Of a stretch of 53,427 nucleotides of DNA, positions 16,204-23,259 are shown piece after piece. Each line of letters begins with the position of its first letter. The stretch's first letter is position 1. This stretch comes from CAYQJS01 sp964417895 (GTDB taxonomy: Bacteria > Chloroflexota > UBA6077 > SHYK01). The stretch is taken from NCBI GenBank assembly GCA_964417895.1, contig CAYQJS010000040.1, positions 1 through 53,427 of the forward strand, written 5' to 3'. A program made the translations under genes and the position numbers. The notes beneath the pieces are model-generated. The model ran no database searches. It was not told where the DNA came from and worked only from the letters and a program-made list of their open reading frames with translations.

Positions 16204-17235
16204 ATGGCGGCCGGAACCCGCGTTGGAGTCATCAACGTCACGGGCTATGCCGGGGCGGAATTGGCGCGAATCCTCGCCCGCCATCCGTCCGTCGAGCTCG
16301 TCGAGGTGACCGGGCGAAGCGCCGCCGGCGAGCCCCTGGCCAGGTCGTTCGCTCACCTGGCCGAGATGGGGATGACCGTTGGCGACCAGATCCGGGAGGC
16401 AGAGGTATGCTTCTCGGCGCTCCCTCACCACGCCTCGGCTGAAGCAGTGGCGGCGCTCCTGGCCGAGGGACGGAAAGTCATCGACATCTCCGCCGCCTAT
16501 CGGCTGCACGACGAGGACGTCTACACGCGGTGGTACGGGGAGCACCCTGCACCCGAGCATCTCGACGACGCCGTCTACGGCCTGCCGGAGCTCCACCGCA
16601 CGGCCGTCCGCCCGGCGCGGCTCGTCGCAAACCCCGGGTGTTATCCGACCACGAGCATCCTGGCACTCGCGCCAGTGGCCGCCAGGATCGAGCCGGACGT
16701 AATCGTCGATGCGAAGAGCGGGATCTCTGGAGCGGGGCGTTCGTTCTCGCTCAGCGTGAACCACTTTGCGGAGATCAATGAGAGTTGCCAGCCTTACGGC
16801 CTAGACGGCCATCGCCACCAGCCCGAGATCGCCCAGGAGCTGGATGAGCTGCGGACGAACGTGGGTATTGCCGAGAGGGTCCAGCTCACGTTTGTCCCCC
16901 ACCTCGTACCAATGACGCGTGGGATCATGGCCACCTGCTATGCGCGGCTCGCGCCCTCGATGTCGGCCGACGAGGTGATGGAGGCGTATCGGAGCTTCTA
17001 CCGGGATGAGCCCTTCGTGCGTGTCGTCGCGGACCCGCCCGCTACCAAGCATACGTGGGGCAGCAACTACTGTTTCGTGTGCCCGCGACTGTCGCCGCAG
17101 ACCGGCCGGCTCGTCGTGACGGCGTGCCTCGATAACCTGGTGAAGGGCGCGGCCGGCCAGGCGGTGCAGAATATGAACATCATGCTCGGAGAGCCGGAGA
17201 CGCTGGGGCTCGAAGCGCTCCCCATCTACCCGTGA
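16204..17235 (+). CDS. argC: N-acetyl-gamma-glutamyl-phosphate reductase
   Basis: The 343-residue enzyme catalyses the third step of arginine synthesis, NADPH reduction of N-acetylglutamyl phosphate. VGVINVTGYAGAELARILARH is the Rossmann start with the ArgC-specific GYAGAEL, VANPGCYPTTSIL holds the catalytic Cys146, and SGISGAGR and the later HRHQPEI (catalytic His) follow. The length is typical of the ArgC type 1 family. The ATG at 16204 is preferred over upstream in-frame ATGs because homology starts there; the SD is weak (GGGTGGG). The TGA overlaps the argJ start. Confidence 0.95.
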   Translation: MAAGTRVGVINVTGYAGAELARILARHPSVELVEVTGRSAAGEPLARSFAHLAEMGMTVGDQIREAEVCFSALPHHASAEAVAALLAEGRKVIDISAAYRLHDEDVYTRWYGEHPAPEHLDDAVYGLPELHRTAVRPARLVANPGCYPTTSILALAPVAARIEPDVIVDAKSGISGAGRSFSLSVNHFAEINESCQPYGLDGHRHQPEIAQELDELRTNVGIAERVQLTFVPHLVPMTRGIMATCYARLAPSMSADEVMEAYRSFYRDEPFVRVVADPPATKHTWGSNYCFVCPRLSPQTGRLVVTACLDNLVKGAAGQAVQNMNIMLGEPETLGLEALPIYP

Positions 17236-18548
17236 TGGGGGATAGGGGACAGGTGACAGGTGACAGGGGCCAGGGCGCAGCGGACGTGGTCCAGGGGACC
17301 AGCGCTGCGCCGCGCGATGACCTGTCCTGGATCGCTTCGGGTGGCGTCACGGTGGCCCGCGGGTTTCGTGCCGGGGCGGCTTCCGCGGGAATCAAGGATC
17401 CTCGCGACGAGTTCAGTGCTAGTGAGGCGGGGCGGCTCGACCTCGCTGTCGTCGTCGCGGATGCGCCCTGTGTGGCGCAGGGTCTTTTCACCCAGTGTCA
17501 GGTGGTAGCCGCGCCCGTCATCGTCTGCCGAGAGAGGCTGGCGCAGAGCCATGCGCAGGGAATCGTCATCAACAGCGGAAATGCTAACGCGTGCACGGGT
17601 CCGGAGGGCCTCGCCGCTGCCCGTGAAATGGCCGACCTGGCCGCGCGACAGGTCGGGATTGACCCTGAGCTCATGCTCGTGGCCTCGACGGGGGTCATCG
17701 GCGTGCCTCTACCCATGGAACACGTACGTCGGGGCATTGGACTGCTGCGGCCCTCGCGCGAGGGTGCCCACGATGCAGCTCATGCCATCATGACTACAGA
17801 CCTTGTGCCCAAGGAGTATGCGCTCGCTTTCGATGCGGCAGGTGCCAGGGTGGTGGTCGGCGGGATGGCGAAGGGATCGGGGATGGTGCACCCCAACATG
17901 GCGACGATGCTTAGCGTTGTGACCACCGACGCAGCACTGGAGCCCCGACTCGCCCGCGCTGCACTTCAGGCCGCGGCTGACCGCTCCTTCAACCAGATCA
18001 GCATCGATGGAGCGACGAGCACGAACGACACCCTTGTCCTGTTCGCCAGCGGCGCGGCGGGCAACGCCCCCTTGCAGCAAGGCACGGTCGACGGCGACGG
18101 CTTCGCCGCGGCGCTAGAGGCCGTCTGCATCGAGCTCGCCAGGAGGGTGGCGCGCGACGGGGAAGGCGCGACCCGTTTGATCGAGGTCGTAGCCGAGGGC
18201 GCGCGCAGCGACGAGGAGGCCCGGCGCATCGCCAGGGAGGTCGTCAGGTCCAACCTGGTCAAGGCAGCAGTGTATGGCCGCGATCCCAACTGGGGACGCG
18301 TGCTGGCCGCCGTCGGCAACGCGTGCGCGACTGTGGATCCCAACACCGTCGACGTCTTCATCGGAGACCACTGTGTGGCGCTTGATGGGGCTGCCGCGCC
18401 GTTCGACGCCGCCGCGGTGAGCGCGGCCATGGGTGCCGATGAGGTGCGCGTTCGCGTCGCAATCAACCGCGGGACGGGCGTCGGCCGGGCATGGGGCTGC
18501 GATCTCACCGAGGGCTACGTCAAGATCAACGCAGAGTACACGACGTGA
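17235..18548 (+). CDS. argJ: Glutamate N-acetyltransferase / amino-acid acetyltransferase
   Basis: The 437-residue protein recycles the acetyl group from N-acetylornithine to glutamate. The autocleavage site is in MAKGSGMVHPNMATML, with Thr224 as the nucleophile of the beta chain. NACTGPEG, DLVPKEYA, NQISIDGATSTNDTL and DPNWGR are further family motifs. The start (GTG 17232 or ATG 17235) overlaps the argC stop. The first 28 residues (MGDRGQVTGDRGQ...) are encoded by a GACAGGTGACAGG-type repeat and have no counterpart in the family; homology begins near DDLSWIASGGVTVARGF. With argJ present, the acetyl cycle needs no separate argE. Confidence 0.94.
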   Translation: MGDRGQVTGDRGQGAADVVQGTSAAPRDDLSWIASGGVTVARGFRAGAASAGIKDPRDEFSASEAGRLDLAVVVADAPCVAQGLFTQCQVVAAPVIVCRERLAQSHAQGIVINSGNANACTGPEGLAAAREMADLAARQVGIDPELMLVASTGVIGVPLPMEHVRRGIGLLRPSREGAHDAAHAIMTTDLVPKEYALAFDAAGARVVVGGMAKGSGMVHPNMATMLSVVTTDAALEPRLARAALQAAADRSFNQISIDGATSTNDTLVLFASGAAGNAPLQQGTVDGDGFAAALEAVCIELARRVARDGEGATRLIEVVAEGARSDEEARRIAREVVRSNLVKAAVYGRDPNWGRVLAAVGNACATVDPNTVDVFIGDHCVALDGAAAPFDAAAVSAAMGADEVRVRVAINRGTGVGRAWGCDLTEGYVKINAEYTT

Positions 18549-19501
18549 GCGAGGCGGGGGACGGGGGACGGGCGACGGTGGAAGGGGAGACACGGAGACG
18601 CGGGGAAGAGGAGAAGCGACGCGCTGAGTCAATCTCGGAGCGGCGCGGCGTCGCCTCTTCACCCCGTCGCGGTGTCGTCCCGCCGCCGCGTCGCCGCGTC
18701 GCCCTGTCCCCGCGTCCTGGGCTTGCGGCCCTCCGTGGGTGCACGCTGGTTCTCAAACTGGGCGGCAGCGTGGGCCAGGAGGACACCCTTCCCGAGGACC
18801 TCCAGCAGGTGCAGGCTGCCGGCGCGCGCGTGGCGTTGGTTCATGGCGGAGGACCCCTGATCACGGCGTGGCTCGCGCGCATCGCGAAGGAGACTCGCTT
18901 CGTTGGAGGCCTGCGCTACACGGACGAGGAGACGCTCGACGTCGTCCGCATGGTGCTGGGCGGGCTGGTCAACGGCGAGATCGTCGCTCGGCTCGGCCTG
19001 GCAGGCGTTCGGGCGATCGGCCTCTCGGGCAGCGATGACCGGTTGCTCCAGGCGGCGCCGCGGGATCCAGCCCTGGGCCTCGTTGGCGACGTGACGTCGG
19101 TGAATCCCGCGCCCCTGCGGCTGGCTCTCGACTCCGGCTACGTGGCAGTGGTCGCACCGGTGGCTGTCGCAGAGGGTGGGGGCTTCCTGAACGTCAATGC
19201 CGACACCGCAGCTGCACAGATCGCCCTGGCGCTGGGAGCCAATCGGCTGATCTTTTTCACCGACGTGGACGGCATCTCGGACACGTCGGGGCCGCGGCGG
19301 AGGTTAGACCCCGCCGAGGCGCGGCGGCTCATCGCCGCCGGTGTAGTAACCGGGGGTATGATTCCTAAAGTGGACGCCTCCCTCCTGGCGCTCTCCCACG
19401 TGGGGGAGGCGCTGATAGTCGATGGGCGGCAACCACACGCTCTGCTTGACGCCCTCCTTAAACCCGCCGCCCTCGGCACGACCGTCAGCGGCGTGCCTTA
19501 G
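18545..19501 (+). CDS. argB: Acetylglutamate kinase with a repeat-encoded N-terminal extension
   Basis: The 318-residue reading begins at a GTG that overlaps the argJ TGA. The kinase core starts near residue 63: LVLKLGGS (Lys71, phosphate-binding), LVHGGGPLITAWL, VGGLRYTDEETLDVV, VNADTAAAQIALALGANRLI and FFTDVDGI, all standard for ArgB, which phosphorylates N-acetylglutamate. The first 60 or so residues are Arg/Gly/Glu-rich and come from a repeat. No canonical start close to the core is obvious, so the extension may be translated, or a CTG/other start is used. The N-terminal helix that mediates arginine feedback in hexameric ArgB is not recognisable. Confidence 0.9.
   Translation: MSEAGDGGRATVEGETRRRGEEEKRRAESISERRGVASSPRRGVVPPPRRRVALSPRPGLAALRGCTLVLKLGGSVGQEDTLPEDLQQVQAAGARVALVHGGGPLITAWLARIAKETRFVGGLRYTDEETLDVVRMVLGGLVNGEIVARLGLAGVRAIGLSGSDDRLLQAAPRDPALGLVGDVTSVNPAPLRLALDSGYVAVVAPVAVAEGGGFLNVNADTAAAQIALALGANRLIFFTDVDGISDTSGPRRRLDPAEARRLIAAGVVTGGMIPKVDASLLALSHVGEALIVDGRQPHALLDALLKPAALGTTVSGVP
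18549..18735 (+). repeat. Low-complexity inverted repeat forming the 5' part of argB
   Basis: GGGGGACGGGGGACGGG and GGAGACACGGAGACGCGGGG on the left face CGTCGCCTCTTCACCCCGTC and GTCGCCCTGTCCCCGCGTCC on the right as imperfect inverted repeats. It resembles the dispersed GACACGGAGACGCGG repeats seen in several high-GC phyla. The segment separates the argJ stop from the first conserved argB codon but keeps an open frame with argB. Confidence 0.5.
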
Positions 19502-19519
19502 TTCTTGCACGGAGGAAAT

Positions 19520-19678
19520 ATGTCGCCGGCCATGGAGGCGGCCCTCAAGAAGGCCATCGTGGCGGCGCTCGCCGCCGGCTTGACGGTGTTCCTCCGTGAG
19601 TTTCCGCGCGAGCAAGAGCGGCAGGAGCGGGAGGCGGCCGCCGCATCTTCGCCAGGGGCCAGAGAAACGAGGAGATAG
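19520..19678 (+). CDS. Small protein (52 residues) between argB and argD
   Basis: ATG at 19520 follows a strong SD (GGAGGAAAT) and opens a 52-codon frame ending TAG at 19676-19678. The product begins MSPAMEAALKKAIVAALAAG, continues into a hydrophobic stretch (AIVAALAAGLTVFL) and then a Glu/Arg/Gln-rich tail, so it could be a short membrane-associated or amphipathic peptide. It starts 18 nt after argB and ends 4 nt before the argD start, and its 3' end contains the argD ribosome site. I recognise no family. Placement and SD make it a likely real gene; a role in arginine control or enzyme assembly is speculation. Confidence 0.6.
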   Translation: MSPAMEAALKKAIVAALAAGLTVFLREFPREQERQEREAAAASSPGARETRR

Positions 19679-19682
19679 CGAG

Positions 19683-20909
19683 TTGGCGACGCACGGCCCC
19701 CAGAACTCCGCCCGCAGCACCGCGTGGATGGAGCGGGAGAGCCGCGTCCTCATGCGAACCTACGGTCGCTACCCTCTGGTGGTGGACCGGGGAGAGGGCT
19801 GTCGCATCTGGGATGTGGACGGTACAAGCTACCTGGACTTTCTGGGAGGCCTCGCCGTCGACGTGCTCGGGCACGCACCTCGTGTCATCGCGGAGGCCGT
19901 CGCGCAGCAAGCTGGCCAGCTCATCCAGACGTCGAACCTGCTGTACACGCTGCCCCAGGTGGAGCTGGCCGAATTCCTGGTGGACCGCTCGCCATTCGAT
20001 CGTGTGTTCTTCTGCAATAGCGGCGCCGAGGCGAACGAGGCAGCGTTCAAACTCGCGCGAAAGTGGGGCAAGGCGAATCGGCGTGGCGCGTATCGTGTGA
20101 TAGCCGCCGACAACTCGTTCCACGGCCGTACGCTCGCCACGGTGGCAGCGACCGCCAACCCGGCCTACCGCAAGCCGTTTGAGCCGCTGCCAGAGGGTTT
20201 CGACTTCGTGCCCTTTAATAACGTCGACGCCCTCACGGACGCGGTGACTGACGACACAGTGGCCGTTATCCTCGAGCCGATTCAAGCTGAAGGCGGGCTC
20301 TTCGCGGCGGACGATCGGTATCTGGCCGATGTGCGCCAGGTGTGCGACGAGCGGAACTTGCTCCTGATCCTGGATGAGGTGCAGACGGGCGTCGGCCGCA
20401 CGGGCACGCTGTGGGCCCACACGCAGTGGGGCATCGAGCCTGACATCATGACATTGGCGAAGGGGCTCGCCGGTGGCTTCCCCATTGGAGCGGCGCTAGC
20501 CAAGGAGGGGGCCGCTGTCTTCGAACCTGGTGATCACGCCTCGACGTTCGGCGGTAATCCCCTCGCTCGCTCGGTGGCTTTGGCGGTCCAGCGCGAGATG
20601 GATCGGCTCGGTCTCGTCGAGCACACAGCGACGATCGGCCGTTACTTTACAGAACGGCTATACGACCTGCAGGCGCGCCAGCCGCTCATCAAAGAGATCA
20701 GGGGACGCGGACTCCTGATCGGCCTCGAGCTTCACGAGGAAATAGCGCGCGAGGTCCTCGTTGACCTGCGCGACCGCGGGCTGATCGCCAACGCACTCAC
20801 AGCACGGACGTTGCGCTTTGTCCCGCCGCTTATCGTCAGCCAGGAAGAGGTGGACGAGGGGATCGCGATCCTGGAAGCGGCGCTGGACGCACGCTCAGCA
20901 CGCTGCTGA
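19683..20909 (+). CDS. argD: Acetylornithine aminotransferase
   Basis: The 408-residue class-III aminotransferase converts N-acetylglutamate semialdehyde to N-acetylornithine with PLP. FCNSGAEANEAAFKLARKWG, NSFHGRTLATVAAT, LILDEVQTGVGRTG and MTLAKGLAGGFPIGA (PLP-binding Lys260) are all present. A TTG at 19683 is chosen as start: GAGGAG lies 8 nt upstream and the product MATHGPQNSARSTAWMERES fits the family N-terminus. It is the last gene of the arginine operon. The stop TGA lies in CGCTGCTGAGAAC, the left end of a repeat element, so the final codons may have been set by that insertion. Confidence 0.94.
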   Translation: MATHGPQNSARSTAWMERESRVLMRTYGRYPLVVDRGEGCRIWDVDGTSYLDFLGGLAVDVLGHAPRVIAEAVAQQAGQLIQTSNLLYTLPQVELAEFLVDRSPFDRVFFCNSGAEANEAAFKLARKWGKANRRGAYRVIAADNSFHGRTLATVAATANPAYRKPFEPLPEGFDFVPFNNVDALTDAVTDDTVAVILEPIQAEGGLFAADDRYLADVRQVCDERNLLLILDEVQTGVGRTGTLWAHTQWGIEPDIMTLAKGLAGGFPIGAALAKEGAAVFEPGDHASTFGGNPLARSVALAVQREMDRLGLVEHTATIGRYFTERLYDLQARQPLIKEIRGRGLLIGLELHEEIAREVLVDLRDRGLIANALTARTLRFVPPLIVSQEEVDEGIAILEAALDARSARC

Positions 20910-21032
20910 GAACCCGCTCACCCTGAGCTTGTGGTTCGACAGGCTCACCATGAGCGGACCGCTCGCCCTGAGCTTGTCGAAGGGCAGGCTCACCATGAGC
21001 GGAGTCCAAAACCTTTTTCAGCGGCCCGTTAG
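20897..21032. mobile_element. 136-bp terminal-inverted-repeat element (copy 2)
   Basis: This is a second copy of the element at 6365-6500. It opens with GCTGCTGAGAACCCGCTCACC and closes with CCTTTTTCAGCGGCCCGTTAGG. The interior has CTGAGCTTGTGGTTCGACAGG and CTGAGCTTGTCGAAGGGCAGG units, each followed by CTCACCATGAGCGG. It overlaps the argD stop on one side and the rpiB stop on the other, filling the space between the two convergent operons. Confidence 0.65.
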
Positions 21033-21496
21033 GTGGCTGAGGACGGCGCCAGCGGCGCGCGCTGCTCGATGTGGTTTACCTTGGTCCGACGGCGCACGTG
21101 TCGCTCTTCGTGGGACGGCCCCGCCGCTAGCCAGGCGCGCAGGATCTCCACGGCGGCGCCGGAGCCGATAGTCCGGCCGCCCAGGCACAGAATGTTGGCA
21201 TCGTTGTGCTCGCGGCTCATGCGCGCACTGTACGGGTCCGCGCAGAGCGCCGCTCGCACGCCCTCGACTTTGTTGGCGCTGATGCTCATCCCTATGCCGG
21301 TGCCGCAGATCAGCACGCCACGATCGGCGTCGTCGAGGGCCACGGCGCGGGCCACTGCCTCCGCTACGTCCGGATAGTCGTCGGCCGGGCTGGGACTGAA
21401 GTCTCGAACCTCGACGCCGGCGGCCTCTAGCTCGAGGCGCAGCACCTCTTTCACGTCGGCTCCCGCCACGTCAGCCCCGATGGCGACGATCATCAT
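21029..21496 (-). CDS. rpiB: Ribose-5-phosphate isomerase B
   Basis: The 155-residue protein interconverts ribose-5-P and ribulose-5-P. LICGTGIGMSISANK carries the catalytic Cys and phosphate loop, and YSARMSREHNDANILCLGGRTIG has the conserved His used for ring opening. The usual DHAG near the N-terminus reads DVAG here, an unusual His-to-Val change in the substrate pocket. The C-terminal 25 residues (HEERHVRRRTKVNHIEQR...) are a basic tail that runs up to the repeat element. Either ATG of the ATGATG start is possible. It is the last gene of the hisS-prfA-prmC-tsaC-rpiB run. Confidence 0.9.
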   Translation of the reverse strand: MMIVAIGADVAGADVKEVLRLELEAAGVEVRDFSPSPADDYPDVAEAVARAVALDDADRGVLICGTGIGMSISANKVEGVRAALCADPYSARMSREHNDANILCLGGRTIGSGAAVEILRAWLAAGPSHEERHVRRRTKVNHIEQRAPLAPSSAT

Positions 21497-21514
21497 TTCC
21501 TGGTCCCACCATTG

Positions 21515-22153
21515 TCACCTTGAGCGGAGCGCCAGTTCGACCTGGTCAGCGGGAATGGCGCCCGCGCGGAGCACGCGGGGCTGCTCCTCGCTCAGGTCCA
21601 CCACGGTGGACTCGGTGCCACCCGGAGCCGCTCCCGCGTCAATTATAAGATCGACCCCGGAGCCGATGGCCGCGAGGGCCTCGGCCGCTGTTTGAGCGCT
21701 GGGCTCGCCGGACCGGTTGGCGCTCGTGGTCGCCACGGGCCCTCCGAACGCGCCAATGATGGCTAACGTCGCTGCATGTGCTGGCATACGTACGCCGAGC
21801 GTCGAGAGCCCTTCAGCCGACGGGTTGAGCCGCCTGAGGATCAGGGTCAGAGCGCCTGGCCAGAAGCGCTTAGCGAGCCGCTCGGCGCGGGCGTCGACCT
21901 GGCAAGATGACCGCACTGATTCGAGCGACGCGACGAGCCACGCGATGGCCTTCTCGTCGGGTCGTCCCTTCACCTCGTAGATGCGCTGGACGGCCTCTGG
22001 CTGCGATGGGTCCGCGGCGAGGCCATAGACCGTGTCGGTGGGATAGACGACGAGGCCCCCGGCACGCAGCGTCTGCGCCGCCTGCTCCGCTGCCTCGCGT
22101 TGGCCCATCGGATCGGCGGGCCACGCGAGGACCTCGGGCGGTGGCAGACTCAT
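21515..22153 (-). CDS. tsaC: Threonylcarbamoyl-AMP synthase (Sua5/YwlC/YrdC family)
   Basis: The 212-residue protein has the YrdC-domain motifs LVVYPTDTVYGLAAD, VKGRPDEKAIAWLV (KxR nucleotide site), FWPGALTLIL, GVRMPAH and TSANRSGEPS. It makes threonylcarbamoyl-adenylate from Thr, bicarbonate and ATP for the t6A37 modification of tRNAs that read ANN codons. It is the short form, without the C-terminal Sua5 domain. Its ATG overlaps the prmC stop by 4 nt (ATGA), and the same coupling of prfA, prmC and tsaC is common in bacteria. Confidence 0.92.
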   Translation of the reverse strand: MSLPPPEVLAWPADPMGQREAAEQAAQTLRAGGLVVYPTDTVYGLAADPSQPEAVQRIYEVKGRPDEKAIAWLVASLESVRSSCQVDARAERLAKRFWPGALTLILRRLNPSAEGLSTLGVRMPAHAATLAIIGAFGGPVATTSANRSGEPSAQTAAEALAAIGSGVDLIIDAGAAPGGTESTVVDLSEEQPRVLRAGAIPADQVELALRSR

Positions 22154-23259
22154 GGCTCGCGGTTGGTGATGGCCAGGAAGCGCTTGGCGCCCGTCGCGTC
22201 GGGCTCGATCCGAACCGCGAAGGTTCGGGATTGCCGTCGCGCAACGGCGGTGAGCTCCTCGCTCTGGTCGTCGCCGATCTCCACGAGCGCCAGCCCGCCG
22301 GGAGCCAGGAGCGCCGGGAGCGCCACCAGGAGCGACGTGACCACGCGCATGCCGTCGGGACCGCCGTCCAGCGCGCGACGTGGCTCGAATCGGGCGATCT
22401 CGGGCTCGAGCGCTGCTATCCGGGACGTCGGGATGTAGGGCAGGTTGGCGACCACTAGTACACCTCGGCGCACATCTCTGGTCAGTGGCCGCCGACTGCG
22501 CGTCCGGTAGGGCGGGGGCTTGTCCCCCGCCGCCTGCGGTGGCCGCAGCGATGGTCGCGGCGGTCCGATTGATCGGACCGCCCTACGGAAGACGGGTGAC
22601 CTACTTCGGCCGCGTTGTACTAGCGCGAAGGGGTCGCTTACCGCGGACGCCAGGTGGGAGGCAACCAGTCGCAGCCGATCGGCGACTCCATGGCGCTCGG
22701 CGTTACGGCGCGCGACCTGGAGGGCTCCGACGTCCAGGTCTGTTGCGACCATAGCAAGGTCGGGCCGCTCGGCCAACAGGGAGATCGCGAGGTTTCCGCA
22801 GCCGGTTCCGACATCCAGGCCGGCCGCTAACCTTCCGGGCCCTTCGAGCCACTCGAGGGCCATCTCTACGATACGTTCGGTCTCCGGTCTCGGGATCAGC
22901 GTAGCTGGAGAGACTTCGAAGCGCCGCCCCCAGAAGTCCCGGTGCCCCAGGACGTAGGCGAGCGGCTCGCGGCGGCAGCGTCGTTCCAGCAGGCGCCTGT
23001 ACGTGTCGGCTGCATCAGGCCGCGGGCGAGACTCCGGGTGGGCGAGCAACGCCGCGCGATCGAGCGCCGTCGCGTGCTCCAGCAATGCGAGCGCTGTGAG
23101 CCAGGGCGCATCCGCCCGGGCGTCCTCGAGGCGCTTCCGTCCCACGGCCAGTAAGCGGCCGATGTCTTGCGTAGCCGGCTGACCCCCTCCTGCGCCTTCT
23201 TCGGTAAGCGGGGAGGGGGAAGGCCTGGGTCCGCGCCCGCGGTCACTGATCGACGCCAT
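22150..23259 (-). CDS. prmC: Release factor glutamine methyltransferase with repeat-encoded insertions
   Basis: The 369-residue reading is about 80 residues longer than a usual PrmC (about 280-290). It methylates the GGQ Gln of release factors; the RF1 gene is immediately upstream. The N-terminal helical domain ends in YVLGHRDFWGRRFEVSPATLIPRPETE, the SAM site is LDVGTGCGNLAISLL, and the catalytic motif is NLPY in place of the usual NPPY. Between LRLVASHLASAVSDPFA and VLVVANLPY lie about 50 extra residues (LVQRGRSRSPVFRR...) encoded by the inverted-repeat element at 22455-22623. The first 25 residues (SPSPLTEEGAGGG) also look repeat-derived. The frame stays open throughout, so it may still work. 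Confidence 0.9.
   Translation of the reverse strand: MASISDRGRGPRPSPSPLTEEGAGGGQPATQDIGRLLAVGRKRLEDARADAPWLTALALLEHATALDRAALLAHPESRPRPDAADTYRRLLERRCRREPLAYVLGHRDFWGRRFEVSPATLIPRPETERIVEMALEWLEGPGRLAAGLDVGTGCGNLAISLLAERPDLAMVATDLDVGALQVARRNAERHGVADRLRLVASHLASAVSDPFALVQRGRSRSPVFRRAVRSIGPPRPSLRPPQAAGDKPPPYRTRSRRPLTRDVRRGVLVVANLPYIPTSRIAALEPEIARFEPRRALDGGPDGMRVVTSLLVALPALLAPGGLALVEIGDDQSEELTAVARRQSRTFAVRIEPDATGAKRFLAITNREP
22455..22623. mobile_element. MITE-like element with CTAGTAC ends inserted in frame in prmC (copy 2)
   Basis: CTAGTAC (22455-22461) and GTACTAG (22617-22623) bound a 169-bp segment. The left end TAGTACACCTCGGCG and the right end (reverse complement TAGTACAACGCGGCCGAAGT) match the corresponding ends of the element at 1691-1835 (16 of 20 for the right ends). 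The interior has the shared CCGGTAGGGCGGGGGCTTG hairpin and a second GGTCCGATTGATCGGACC palindrome. Its minus-strand translation is open and Arg/Pro-rich, and replaces a short loop between the SAM domain strands of PrmC. Confidence 0.75.

Noticed and set aside
23186..23222. Promoter or hairpin before prmC
   Set aside because: The C- and G-rich arms are part of the prmC coding start and overlap prfA; they look like a repeat, not a promoter.
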